Assembly: GCA_020747065.1 (NCBI GenBank)
Contig: JAGMVK010000011.1
Span: 1,550,001 to 1,614,000, forward strand
Reading direction: 5' to 3'
Source of the DNA: Cadophora sp. MPI-SDFR-AT-0126
Taxonomy: Eukaryota; Ascomycota; Leotiomycetes; Helotiales; Ploettnerulaceae
Length of the DNA: 64,000 bases
This document shows, piece after piece, positions 35,515 through 47,217 of the stretch. The notes under the pieces were generated by a model. The model worked only from the letters and a program-made list of their open reading frames with translations, was not told where the DNA came from and ran no database searches. Positions within the stretch are counted from its first letter, which is position 1. The number at the start of each line of letters is the position of its first letter. Both the position numbers and the translations under genes were made by a program.

Positions 35515-37799
35515 CTCGCGGGTGTACGTGAGACTAATCGAAATACCGGATTAAATTAGATAAGAGGGCTAAATTCAAAACTTTTGCTAAGCTTTTTTTC
35601 CTACTCTATAATTCACTGGAAACTTTTTTAAATATATTAGTAAGTGGAATTATACTTTCTAATTAGTCGTAGCTCTTTTACGCTTACATGTACTAAAAAA
35701 ACTTTCGCGCCTAAGTTAAGTTAAGCGAGACTTAGGTATCTTACTTTATATACCTATTATTATTCCTTATAGTTATAGATTAAGTTATTAAGTACTCTTA
35801 TTATAGTAAGATAAAACCTCTTATTAAGTTTTTAAAGGAGAAAAAGTAGTTAGTAAGGTACACTTTATATAAGGCAGAGAATTAATTATACTATAAGCTA
35901 GTAGAGAAGAATCCTAATTAAGGAAGACTTCTAAAGAGAAAAGACGATATTCCTTATAGCGAGGAAAGAAGTATAAGGCTACTTACTCCTTACTCTAGTA
36001 GTAATACTCTTAATCTAAGTAGTCCCCTTTCTTACTAACCTTTCTCTTTAATACTAAGTTCTAATACTAAGGCTTAGTATATAGTATAGAATAATTCTCA
36101 GTAGTCTTATAATACTAAGAATTAGTAAAAAATCGCTATAATTAACTTTCGAACTAAGAGAGCTAATCGAAGAGTTAATATTTTACTTATTAAATCTTTA
36201 GCTCTTACTATTAATCCCTTTACTTTTATAGAATCACGTGTCCTATCCTCTTATAGATCGGGATATTACTCTTCGAAACTATTAAATACTTAGTAATTCT
36301 TTCTACTATCTTTGCTTTTACTATCTGGATAAAGCTTTAGTTTTAATTATAATCTTAATAATATTAAATAAAAGTATATAGATATTCTATTATAAGAATA
36401 AATAACTTAAGAATATATTAAGAGGCTAGCTATAGCTACTTATATATAACTAATCTATCTAGTGAACTAGTAAAGAGTTAAAGACTTCTACGCTTTACTT
36501 ATAAATATAGAAATAGTCTATTACCCTTAGTATAAAGAAAAATAAATAAATATTAAGATCTTAAACAGAACTTATTAATAAAACTACTAATATAATAAGA
36601 CCGGAACTTACTTTTATCTTATATTAAGAGCTAATAATATAGACTTAAGAGAGATACTATACTACTTACTAAAGCTCTCTTAGATTAAGTAAATCTGTAT
36701 CTCTCTTACTTATATATAAATATAAGTTTATAAAACTCGTAGTTTATAATTTAAGTATACTAGATATTATATTACTTTCATAAATAGTCATATTAAGTTC
36801 AGTAATAGAGTACTATTAATACCTTCAGAGCTTAATATAATTCTTCTTACTTTAATAAATAGTAATAAATAGATTCAGCGCTAATTCCTTAACGATTTTA
36901 AGATTAACTAATATAGACTTTTTATTTAGCTTATATTCTTAAAGTAGAATCACCTTAATTATAAAGATATTACTATTAATTATAAATTATTAAGATAGTA
37001 TTATCCTAAAGATAGTAATATTTATAACTAAATTATACGAATTATAAAAACTTAAGAGATAATATCTACTTCTATAAATAAAAATAATAATAAACTAACT
37101 ATATCTTAATAAGCTAGAGATAATAAAGGAGTTATAGATAATAATAAAGTTATATAAGCTCTTCCAAATTACTTAATTATTTCATATTTAGCGGAAGATA
37201 CGCCAAAGATAGTAGCTATTTATATAGCTATTAAAAAGACTTGGACTATCACTGTACTCTCTATTAAAATATAACCCTTTGATAAAATTAGGAGAACTTA
37301 GCGGCTTTTTACTATAGTATTTCCAATGCTTTTTCCTTATAAATTAGCTAATTTCAATAACTCCTGCTAATAATTAGTATTTTTATAGAAATAGAAATAG
37401 TATCTTCTGTAATTCTATAATAGCTAATTTAAATAATATCCTTACTTTAAATTCTACTTATTTAATTAATTAATATAGAATAAATTTATATCTATAAACT
37501 AATACTTTATTTATTAAAACTCTGATCTTACTAGTCTAACGCTTAATAAGTTAAAAGAAGCTCTTAAGATCTCTAAAGGCCTCTTACTTAAGATTATTTA
37601 GTAAAGCGTATACCTCCCTAGAATATCACTATTCTAAGGTTCAAAGAGAAGCTCTCTTAAAACCTATATATATATAATTAATAATTCTTCAGTAGTATTT
37701 ATAACTACTAGTTATACAGATATATAGTAGCACGATTTATAATATCTCTTACTAAGATTCAATAAATATAGTATCGCTACTAAGGAAGATAAGTAAAAG

Positions 37800-37995
37800 A
37801 TTATATATAATATAATATAATTAAATCCTTATATTATCGCTTATTATATCTACCTACAAACTACCCTCTTTTAGAACGTAGTTCTTAAACTATTTCTTAA
37901 CTATAAAGACTTCTAGTACAGAATTGAGTTTTAAATATAAGGTACAGAATACTACTATAGCGTTTACTAGGTTCCTTATCATATCCTAGATAAAG
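37800..37995 (+). pseudogene. Helitron Rep-domain relic
   Basis: A stop-interrupted + strand translation retains the order NPYIIAYY...KLFLNYKDF*YRIEF...GTEYYYS. It mirrors the NPHI...K...(V/K)DxWYRxEWQxRGSxHIHG block of Helitron Rep proteins. The HUH-type His residues are changed to Tyr, as expected for C-to-T changes. It is non-functional. Confidence 0.6.
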
Positions 37996-38403
37996 ATAAC
38001 CCTAACTTATTTTAAGATAGTGCTTCTCCTATAGCTTACGAAGATAAGGGAAATAAAGTAATCTTTACGGAATATTAGGCTTAGAAGATTATAATTATTA
38101 ATTTAAATCTATCTTAGCGCTTAGATAGGAAGAACCTAATTTTTTTACCTCTTAAGAATATTTAAAATACTAAGAATTTTCTTAACTTAGTTCTTAATTA
38201 TATATAAATTTACTATAATTATTAATTAATCTATTATATTCGTGTAGATAAAAATAGGAATTACTACTACTAATTTTACTATCCTTAGATAATTCAAGTA
38301 AAAGTAGAAGTATATAAAGATATAAATTTAAAGTAGTAGTAATTTACAGTAGAGAGGGACCAGCTATTCTGCAACTTATATACTGCAATACTTATATTAG
38401 TAT

Positions 38404-38876
38404 AGTGTTACAAATACTCCTAAGAGGTCGCGGAACCCTGGGAGGAGAGATCCTATAAGTAAGCGCACTTTTAGGAACTAGGCAGCTCCTAGGAGCGTAG
38501 CTCCTTAAAGCTTAGAGGTCTTTAGAAAATATAAGTTACTTAATTATAGTTTATAATAGTATTTTAGGATATAGTAATTTAGTTATAGATTCCTATAATT
38601 AGGATTATATAATAAATTCTTAGATTCTTAGATTCCTTAATTATAAAAAGGATTTAAGGATTTAAGGATTTAGAATTTTAAAGGATTTAAGAGATCTTAA
38701 TATAATAAGAATTCTATATAAATAAATAATATTTCTTACTATAAATAAAAGTCTTATACTTAACTTAAATATAGTATTATTATATATACTTAGTAACTTA
38801 TAAATAATTATTAACTTAATTAGTAATAGCGTTCCTACCCATAATACACTAACCCTTCGCACTCTTAAGTAACACT
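38404..38876. mobile_element. Nested 473 bp element (solo LTR or MITE-like)
   Basis: The ends are perfect 8 bp inverted repeats (AGTGTTAC...GTAACACT), which include TGTTAC/GTAACA termini common in fungal LTRs. The flanks are AGTAT (38399-38403) and AGTAC (38877-38881). They fit a 5 bp target-site duplication with one RIP-type C/T difference. The left 120 bp are less AT-rich than the surroundings. It is inserted within the Helitron relic and has no coding capacity. Confidence 0.55.
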
Positions 38877-39349
38877 AGTACGACCGTATATTACATATAA
38901 TTAGTAAATCTCGATATTCAACTTGTAACGATATTTCGCGAACTTATAGATTATATCTTAAAGTACTACTCTAAGCTAGAGAAGGCTTCTTATATATATA
39001 AAGAACTTAAGACAAAGGTTTTAAAGTATATAAGTGCTTAAAACTTAATATTATCTTTTATTATTAAGTTCCTTAATAAACTTATTAGGAAGAGAAACTA
39101 CTCTATATAAGAGATTAGCTATATTATTCTTGATTTACTATTATACTACTCCTCTTATATAATCTATACCCTAGACTACTATAATACTAGAGATTAATAT
39201 ATTAGTATTATACTTTAAAATCACTATATTAAAAAGCAGAAATCACTATATAAGAGATATTTAAATTAAAGTAATAAGCTTTAAGAAGTCTTATTCTTCT
39301 AGTAGCTTATATACTTTAACTAGTACATGAAGAAGGAGCATTTACAAGC

Positions 39350-41250
39350 TAAACCGCGATTAATTAATTACTAGCCTAAGTACTTTATATTACTTGAAAA
39401 GGGATAGTTTAAGTATTTCTTTTAAGTTAAGCTTTAGCTTCATTTACCTTACTCTAAACCCTATTAACTCTTAGTAATCCCAAGAAAAGAGTTTAATTAA
39501 TTTAAGTCTTATTAAGAAGTATAAGAGGATTTTAAAACTATTTATAAGATTCTATTTAACTATTATAAAGATACCTTAAAAAAGACTTATAAAAAAGATC
39601 CTAATTTAAATAAAGAAATTATTCTAGAAGCTAACTTAATTAGAGCTAGGTAAGAAGATACGAAAAGTAAAGAGTAAGAGAACCTTACTACTACTAATCT
39701 AAATCATAATATCGTAGTTAATAAAGATCTTAATAATTTAGGAGAGTATATTTTTAATAAAATTAAGAATTAAAGTATATATATTAGGAAATATCTTGAT
39801 CTTTTAGTAGATTAGTAGGAAGTATAAAAGACATTATACTTTACTAATTTCTTTATCTTAGTAATTAGAAGTATAAACCTAACTATTTTAAATCCTAAGT
39901 AAAGGAAACTTTTTAATCTCTTAATTAATTATTATACTTAACTTTTTACTAATAATTAAGAAGATCTTAATTAATTTCTTATATAATTAGATAAAGAAAT
40001 AAAAAGTAATAAGACTTATACTATTCTTCTAATATATTACTACCTCTAGCTTATAGCTAAGGCCGCTAATAAAAAGAATTTTATTTTATAAGTAGCTCTA
40101 ATTAGTGTAACTATATATAATATTAAGGGTATTACTTTTTATAGTTTATTTCATTTTCTTATTAATAAACTATTTTAATTACTATCTCGCGCTACTATCT
40201 TATATTTATAAACTAAGTTTTAGTATATTTAATATCTTATTACTAATAAGATGTTTATACTTAATTTTAAGTTCTTAATATAAATTAAGTAGTATTTAGC
40301 TAAGATATTCTTAGGAAAAGAAGAGCTATTTAGAGGGATTAACTTTATTATTACTAGTGATTTCTTTCAACTACCTCCAGTTACTAAGTTACTGCTCTTT
40401 TCTAGATTATATAAGAAAGAGAAAGGTTAGAAGCTATAGAAAGATATATACTAATAGGGTTATACTATATACTAAGCTTTCAGTATTACAGTATAATTAT
40501 TAAAGATTATATACTAAAAGAAAGAGAATAAAGAGGTATTAATTTTTAAATATACTCTTAACTAATTGCAAACTAACTAGCTTAGAAACAAAGGATAGTA
40601 ATTCTTACTTTACTACGTAATTAGTAATCTATCTACTAAAGAGAGAGTATTATTTAATAATACCCTTCATATCTATACTATATAAATAGAAGTTTAAGAC
40701 TATAATTTAATAAAGCTTAGAGTACTTAGAAAGTCAATTAAGAAGATATTAGTTCTTTATATAGGTCTATAAGCTATAAATACACTTATAGATAATACTA
40801 AGAACTTGATTATTGAATTACTATTCTCTATTAAAGCTCGTATTATATTATAGGATAATCTTTGGATTAGTAAAGAACTAATAAATAGTTCTATAGAAAC
40901 ACTAAAGGATATTATTTAAGTAAAGGGAAAGGATCCTTCCAAAGATTGTTTATTTGCTTTACTTATAGAAGTTAATAATTATACTAGCCTAACTTTTAGA
41001 GAGATAGGATATATACTAATCTTTAAGGTTATATAAGAATTTATATAAAAAGGGAAGAATTATAGTAGAACTTAATTTACTATTTATTTAAGTTAAGTAA
41101 TAATAGTTTATAAAAGTTAAGGTTTTACTTTCTTAAAGGTAATTATAAATTTTAATAAAAAAGACTTTACTATAAGCTTATTATATATAGTAGTTTCTTA
41201 TGTGAAGACTATTAGAGGTATACTCTTTAAGTCTTTATTTAATTTAGAAT
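39350..41250 (+). pseudogene. Helitron PIF1-type helicase relic
   Basis: Stop-interrupted translation preserves helicase landmarks in order: a KPRLINYQPKYF...LHLPYS region near 39.35-39.46 kb; a TIYNIKGITFYSLFHF segment near 40.11-40.16 kb; LITNKMFI, corresponding to the IIDE.SMI motif, near 40.24 kb; GINFIITSDFFQLPPV near 40.33-40.38 kb; and VVSYVKTIRGILF, corresponding to VALSRVKTIxGIxF, near 41.19-41.23 kb. This is the PIF1-family helicase of fungal RepHel proteins, inactivated by RIP. Confidence 0.75.
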
Positions 41251-42264
41251 ACTTTACTTAGTAATCGAGCTTTTTATTACTAAATAGAGATATTAATTAT
41301 ACTTATAAAGTACTTAAGATATTATAAAATAGACTAATCTCTCTAAATCATGTAAGTAGTTTAAAAGTACTTGAAGAATTAAGTAATTCTTTAATTACTT
41401 TAGCTCTATTACTACGTAAAGAAGCTCTTTTTAAGGAACTAATCTATAAGGAAAGGAAGCCCTTTTAGAAGAACTGATTCGTAATTCAGGGAGTAATAAA
41501 CATTAAGAAAAAACTAAAGTATTAAAGCTAGTATTAGGGAATACTTATTATTATCTTATAATTATAATATTAAACTAAATTCCCGAACTAGTTAAATACC
41601 TTTCTAGTAGTATTTCCCTGTAGTCCTATAGTTAAGCCGCTACTTTTATTACCTTTATAAGATTTAAGTGTATTGTAATAGCTTATTCTAAGTACGAAAA
41701 TTGCAAGGAGAGCTAATTAGACTTAATATAGTAAATCGTGTTTTTAGAATTAGAGTTTAAAAGAAGAGAGAGTTAATTATAATAATAGACTAATTAACTA
41801 ATCACTTAATTATTAAATAATTAATCCTAGATAAGACTAGTCGCCTTAACCTACGCTAAGCTATTGATTTAACTAATCTATATAAGTCAAAGTATAGTAA
41901 AGTTAAATTAAGAAGGGAGGAATCAAGAAGAAAGGAGTTAAGAATCTATAGAAGAGTAAGGGCCCACTCTTTTACTAAGTAACTAGGTCCCTTAGCTGCC
42001 CTCTACGCTTAAAGGTTAATTAATTAAAGATTAGCAGAGTATTAAAAGTAAGAAGAGTAAGAAGAGCGGATAAAGGTGATGTATCTTATAATATAGCTAG
42101 CCTTACTAACCCCTAGCGTAGGTAATAGTAGCCCTAGAAGTTATTATATATATTAGCTTACTAAAGAAGAGACTTATAAGATATTAATAAGGAAAAAGAA
42201 ATATTTAACTAAAGAAAAGACTATTATTAGTCTAAAGATTAGAGTCTAAAATCTATAAAAATAA

Positions 42265-42680
42265 GTTAGCTTAATTAAGAAGCTAGAAATAAAGTACTTC
42301 CTAAGGTAGCTAAGGCCGGTATTCTTTATAAGAGCTAACGCGATAGAGATTAAGAGGAAAGTAGAGGTATACTATAAAGTAGTTAGCTTAGTTAAGAAGT
42401 TAGAAATAAAGTACTTCCTAAGATAACTAAAGCTGATATTCTTTATAGTAGCCTTAGAGGTATTATTAAGTAATTTAGGGATTAGGAGGAAGAAGGAGGT
42501 GTACTATAAAGTAGTTAGCTTAATTAAGAAGCTAGAAATAGAGTACTTCCTAAGATAGCTAAAGCTAATTCTTTAAGTCTTAAAGTTAAAAAGGAAGACA
42601 AGATTATAAAGTAATTAATTTAATTAAGAAGATAGAGATAGAATACTTTCTAAGAAAGCTAAAGCTATTATATTAGTAGC
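42265..42680 (+). repeat. Diverged tandem repeat, four units
   Basis: Units of about 100-132 bp begin at 42265, 42382, 42514 and 42614. Each opens with a version of GTTAGCTTAATTAAGAAGCT followed by AGAAATAAAGTACTTCCTAAG. Differences are mostly C/T and G/A, consistent with RIP after amplification. In one frame the units read as VSLIKKLEIKYFL-like repeats. Confidence 0.7.
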
Positions 42681-43661
42681 TTATAGCTTAATAGAGCTAA
42701 ATATAAGTTATTCTTAAGAAGATTTAACTCTATTATCTATCTCTAGTTAAATAAAGAGACCGTAAGAAAGACTAAGTAGCTTAAAGTTAATATATAAAGT
42801 ATAGTATCTCTTTATCTTCTTTTCTAGATATAATAACCTTTAGTCTCTAATAATAAATCTGAAATCTATTTACTAAAAAGTAGTAAGAGAAATAAAGGTT
42901 ATTAAGGCTTTATTAGTTCTTTTATTCGATATAATAATCTAATCAAATAAGGAGGAGAATTATAGGTATAATAAGCTTATATAATTATTAAGGCAAGAGA
43001 CTGTTGCAGAGTATAGAGGTATTAAAGGTAAGGGGCAAGAGATCGTTATAGGATAGAATCGAAGTACCGGAGGCTTGAATTGCAGTTAGTATAGTAAGGA
43101 AACATGAGGTCTTACTTTTAGTATAAGTTAGTAGGAGTTAGAGGCGATATTTAAGTTAAGATTAAGATTAAAATTAAGCTTAAAGTTAAGGTCGAAATTA
43201 AGGTTTTAGTAATAAGAAAATAAAATCGTAAAAAGAGGTTAAGAATAGAGGGAAGTAAAGTAAAGGGAGGTAAGATAAACTATTAAAAGGTAAAATAAGG
43301 CATTAATAATTAAAGATTATTATTGCAGAGGGAGATAGCGAGCTTATAATAATATGAAGGTATTATTAAAGAGAGAAAGAAAGAGTCTTAAAAAGTAGGG
43401 GACTACGTATATATAAGTAGGTTAATAATTGCTTTAGCGCTAGTCTAGAGATGAAGTTATAAAGTAAAGTATTAAAGTTATTCCTACCTTAAGAATAGCT
43501 TTTAATTTTCTAAGATTATATAATTATTTTTAAATAAAATTAAAAGATTTTTTTATATTTTTACTTACTTAAATTAAGTATAAATTTCTATTTCTTTAAA
43601 TTTTTTTAATTATATTAGAGTATAAGATTATAAGCTATAAAAGTATAATTACCTTAAAAAG

Positions 43662-43739
43662 TATCGCGCCAAAAGCGATACCGCAGTGGCAAACTGCGTA
43701 ATAGGCTATATAGCTTCTACCCTCGATTCTTGTACGACA
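43662..43739 (+). repeat. 78 bp direct repeat, left copy
   Basis: Identical to 43960-44037, starting TATCGCGCCAAAAGCGATAC and ending TGTACGACA. It contains a GC-rich palindromic start (TATCGC...GCGATA) and has not suffered RIP. Confidence 0.9.
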
Positions 43740-43959
43740 CACCCCCCAGGGAGCGGATAAACGTAGCTCCGATCCCTGTCTTTAGAGAATCGAGCTAATC
43801 CGTCCGACGAGTGGCCCTAGCCCCGCTGACAAAGGCGCGAGCTCCTATTCGCTGTGGTTAAGCGACGATAGGCTAATCAACGGGTGTTACAAAGCTCCAA
43901 AAATAGCCACGTACGCAGCTAGTTTACGCTCTTGCTCGAGAGCGCATGTGGCTCTTAAC
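43740..43959. other. GC-normal island between 78 bp direct repeats
   Basis: This 220 bp has about 50% GC, includes many CpA and CpG sites, and is embedded in a highly AT-rich block. No protein or RNA family was recognised. It contains a TGTTAC motif near 43877. It is either a late insertion or a unit too short or too new to have been mutated by RIP. Confidence 0.7.
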
Positions 43960-44037
43960 TATCGCGCCAAAAGCGATACCGCAGTGGCAAACTGCGTAAT
44001 AGGCTATATAGCTTCTACCCTCGATTCTTGTACGACA
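43960..44037 (+). repeat. 78 bp direct repeat, right copy
   Basis: A perfect copy of 43662-43739, offset by 298 bp. Immediately beyond it the sequence reverts to AT-rich. Confidence 0.9.
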
Positions 44038-44146
44038 AAAAGTTATTTATAAAATTACTTTAAAATATAAGTTACTAAGCGAGTATTTAATAACTTATTA
44101 AATACTTATATATAAAACAAATATTATAATATAATTAATTAAATAG

Positions 44147-44165
44147 AATTTTAATCAGAACTGAC
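44147..44165 (-). repeat. Right inverted terminus of AT-rich block
   Basis: The sequence ends AATCAGAACTGAC. Its reverse complement begins GTCAGTTCTGATTAAAAT, similar to the left terminus at 35498. Normal composition resumes directly after it. Confidence 0.5.
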
Positions 44166-45417
44166 ATTCACACTATATTCAACGAGCCCTGCCGCTTTAA
44201 GTGGTAGCCCTTTATGAAATAAATTCAAGGAATGATTAACAAATTCTTTGACAACCAATTTGATATCTTAAAGGACTTTTCAAAGTATCATTAGCCATTT
44301 CCCTTTTTTTCGTAAAGAGAAGAGTGACAGTATAAGATTTTACCTTAGAAATTGAGCAGTCAGAACTCGGGAAACTTCCGCCCACATTTACAAGGTCATC
44401 CTGACCTCTATTATTGATAGTCTTCCTCGCCAAAGTCTTCCTCCCATCTCATTCTTACTTCTTGTCAGTAAGGAGCGTTCAGCTGAATTGCCTTTCATTG
44501 AAATCTCCTGTTTGCAAGTAGCACTTTCTTCTCGTATATTCCGATATTTGACACCCAGAATTCACCACCTGAGGAGAGCATTTCAGCTCTCCCAATAGTA
44601 TACAGTGAGTCAAAGAAAAGCACAAATTTAACAGTATCTACCGACACACACTTTCCAGAGAAGATACATACAATGTTTCGCTTTGCAGGCATCAATGACA
44701 GGTAAGAAGGAGCAGTGTTGATCACGTGTTTTGGACAACTCACTACATCTCAGAACTTAATTTCCAACGCAACGCAACGCAACGCAAAGCAAACATGATG
44801 TGTCGGGTCATCAATGATCGTCGGCATAAACGCAAGGTTGAGCCGTTCAAATATGAGATGTCAAGTCTAGCACAAATAGAATCGTCATATTTCATGTCAC
44901 TCCTCGGGACTTCATTAGCGCCGCCCTAAAAATACTCAGGTTGATTTTTGCCAAAGTGAAGGTTTTCCTATAACTACAAACAATACCCATCATCCTCCAG
45001 GGCAACGCAGTGAGGTATCAATCGGTCATCTAGTACTGAGCTGTCTTCTCCTTCGATTTTACAGATCTCAGCGCAACTTCAGAAGTAGGATAAAGACAAT
45101 TCTCAACTCATGTATAGCCATTTTCATCTGGGTACGATCCCGCTACAACAGAGAAAGTTTTCCCCCAGGCGTGCAGTCGCGGATGGAACCTATGCAAGAC
45201 AACTCGACATAGACGCAAATCATAAGAAGCAAATGGGAATGCTTCTTTGGCATTCTGAGAATGCTACGGCAGCCCAGCGCGCGAAGATTGATCGCAGTTA
45301 ACGTAGCAAAGGTGGCTCAAGCGCAAGGGAGCACACAGCAATTGGGCGAAACAAGTGGAAATGGAAAATACCATTATCCGCAAGTCAATTCTTCCCTTTC
45401 GTCCCAATTTTTCGAAT
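44166..45417. other. Intergenic region
   Basis: Composition is normal, with no gene recognised. Short frames at 44236-44433, 44495-44743 and 45110-45301 have no features. A small AACGC run lies near 44767-44787. Confidence 0.4.
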
Positions 45418-47217
45418 TCAGACATTGCATTTCATGATTTCCGCGATGATTTCGTCTAGGAACACTCGTTGCAATGCTCCTCTGACCCCCACGTCAACAC
45501 GAAAACGAGATCGAATGCATCTCTCCACAAGCTCCCTGTATCTGGAACCCATGAGGTGATCGAGCTCACCGAGAGGTCCGTTGATGTCCTTGATAAACGA
45601 AACCATTTCTTCTCCTGTCCTGCCTTCGACTAAGCTTTTCAAATTTGCCCAGTGGGCAATTTCGAGCAGGACCAGACCAAGACTGTAGAGATCATGGATT
45701 TTTGTAGATCTTCTTGAGGTACTCGTTTGAAACTCGGGGTGTCTATACCGACGTTCATCAGGACTTGATGTTGTCTTGGTCATTGTCGGGTCATCAGGTC
45801 CATCGGGTCTGCTATGATCGAAGCCCGTCACATATGGCTCATCGAGCCTGAGTTTATCTGACCGATCTCCCTCACCTTGAAAGAAGAGGATGTTGTCTGA
45901 TCGAATGCTTTTATGCACTAACTCGCTAACGTGCAAGTAGTAAATGCACTTACACAGTGCCTTGCCAAGAGCAAATCTCTCCTCTAGTGAGGGCTTGTCA
46001 AGGTCTTCCCTCTCTTCCTCACCCACCTCGTGGTCGTAGAGCAGCGAGAGCAGGGATCTAGGGCTCTTCGATGTGTTGACACCTTCAGGCAGATCAAAGA
46101 CATAGCCCACTTGCTCGTCAGTGACGAAATATCCAGCACAGTTCAGCTTTCGAACAGTACTGGTCGGATCCTTGTGTGTCGGAGAGGATAGAATATGTGC
46201 GAGACTGGTGGCTCGTTTTATCGTTGCGTCACGAGTGAATGGGGTCAAGCCAGAATCGAACTTCCGCAATTCAACGAGGACATCGCGAGCCTCTCCATTC
46301 CTTGGCTGATAGATGGCCAAGGTTCTTATCTGAGACTCTCTCGAGGGATGAGAACGGAGATCTAGCTGATCCAGTGCAATCTCTAATCTTCTCAATGGTG
46401 CCATCGGGGGCAGCTCGTCACGAGGTGGAGCTTGCGATTCTAGTCGAGAGACTCGTGCTCGTGTACTCGCAGCGTTCGACAAGGCTGGGCGCGTGCCAGC
46501 TGTTGCTCTTTCGAGAATGGCAAGATCGCTGTCGGGCGTGTTCTGCAGAATTTCGGTGTCTAATCGTATTCCTTGTCGAATCTGCGATCTTGGAGATACA
46601 AGCCTGTCCAACGAATCGTTAAAGTCCCTTAATTGTTTGACCATTTCCTCGAATCGCTTGCTGTCATGTACCATCCAGCGACATTTTCTCATAAAGTTCA
46701 TTGACGCATTTCCATTCTCGATCGTCTTACGATACAATTTTGCTTCCTCCACAGAACCCAGTGGTGACAGCTCCATACCAGGCTCCACTGTTTCCGACGC
46801 GATCGCTGGTGTGAAATTGGCAATTGGTTGGCTAGTTTGTGCCGTCGTCCAGATTCCGATCGTCTTTTGCATCTTCGTGGAGCTATCGTTTTGATCTCCA
46901 ACATGAAAGCTCATGCCATAACGCATGCGAAGCTTTTCTGTTTCAGCGACAATTTCAAGCATATTTCGAAGGATCATAAGTGCGATGGCCTGAGCTTCTG
47001 GGGTAGTCAAATGATTTGAAAGCTTGCCGTGGTGCAATTCGCAGTTTTGTCCCCAGAGTTTGAGATGATACTGTTCGATGGACAGCATGCAATTCAGTGT
47101 GGCATTCTTATCTCCTGCTTCGCGGAAGTTGCGTATTGCATCCATGCATCCGACCACTGCATCGAATGCTTGAACGACGAAGCCAGCTGCTCCAAGTCCA
47201 AGTGCGACACCATCCAT
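45418..47217 (-). CDS. HeLo-domain protein with pseudokinase domain
   Basis: A single exon encodes 599 residues from the ATG at 47217. That start is chosen over 47346 because HeLo domains begin with exactly this MDGVALGLGAAGF-like segment. Residues 1-215 resemble the HeLo (prion-inhibition and propagation) domain: a hydrophobic N-terminal helix, then NCMLSIEQYHLKLWGQN. HeLo domains insert into membranes and kill cells in HET-S-type incompatibility. Residues about 350-590 are kinase-like but lack catalytic residues. The HRD loop reads HKS (H435, S437) and the DFG site reads GFD (465-467). An APE-like RHPEF and the DLYSLGLVLLEI helix are kept. The plan parallels MLKL (killer domain plus pseudokinase). 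It is divergently paired with the kinase gene at 47544. Confidence 0.8.
   Translation of the reverse strand: MDGVALGLGAAGFVVQAFDAVVGCMDAIRNFREAGDKNATLNCMLSIEQYHLKLWGQNCELHHGKLSNHLTTPEAQAIALMILRNMLEIVAETEKLRMRYGMSFHVGDQNDSSTKMQKTIGIWTTAQTSQPIANFTPAIASETVEPGMELSPLGSVEEAKLYRKTIENGNASMNFMRKCRWMVHDSKRFEEMVKQLRDFNDSLDRLVSPRSQIRQGIRLDTEILQNTPDSDLAILERATAGTRPALSNAASTRARVSRLESQAPPRDELPPMAPLRRLEIALDQLDLRSHPSRESQIRTLAIYQPRNGEARDVLVELRKFDSGLTPFTRDATIKRATSLAHILSSPTHKDPTSTVRKLNCAGYFVTDEQVGYVFDLPEGVNTSKSPRSLLSLLYDHEVGEEEREDLDKPSLEERFALGKALCKCIYYLHVSELVHKSIRSDNILFFQGEGDRSDKLRLDEPYVTGFDHSRPDGPDDPTMTKTTSSPDERRYRHPEFQTSTSRRSTKIHDLYSLGLVLLEIAHWANLKSLVEGRTGEEMVSFIKDINGPLGELDHLMGSRYRELVERCIRSRFRVDVGVRGALQRVFLDEIIAEIMKCNV

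Larger units (their letters stand above)
35498..44165. mobile_element. RIP-degraded transposon block with Helitron relics
   Basis: The 8.7 kb is saturated with TA and AT dinucleotides, has few C or G, and has stops in all frames, unlike both flanks. That is the signature of repeat-induced point mutation. The ends carry short inverted termini (GTCAGTT...AACTGAC). Translated relics on the + strand show a Helitron-type Rep and a PIF1-type helicase in order (see separate entries). No intact frame survives. A nested 473 bp element, diverged tandem repeats and a GC-normal island lie inside. No clear target-site duplication is visible at the outer ends, so whether one element or several make up the block is open. 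Confidence 0.85.

Noticed and set aside
38662..38862. 66-codon frame in the AT-rich block
   Set aside because: Lies inside the nested non-coding element. The open frame is a by-product of composition.
43662..44037. tRNA-derived element or CRISPR-like array
   Set aside because: Only two copies with a 220 bp gap, no cloverleaf could be drawn with confidence, and the organism is eukaryotic.
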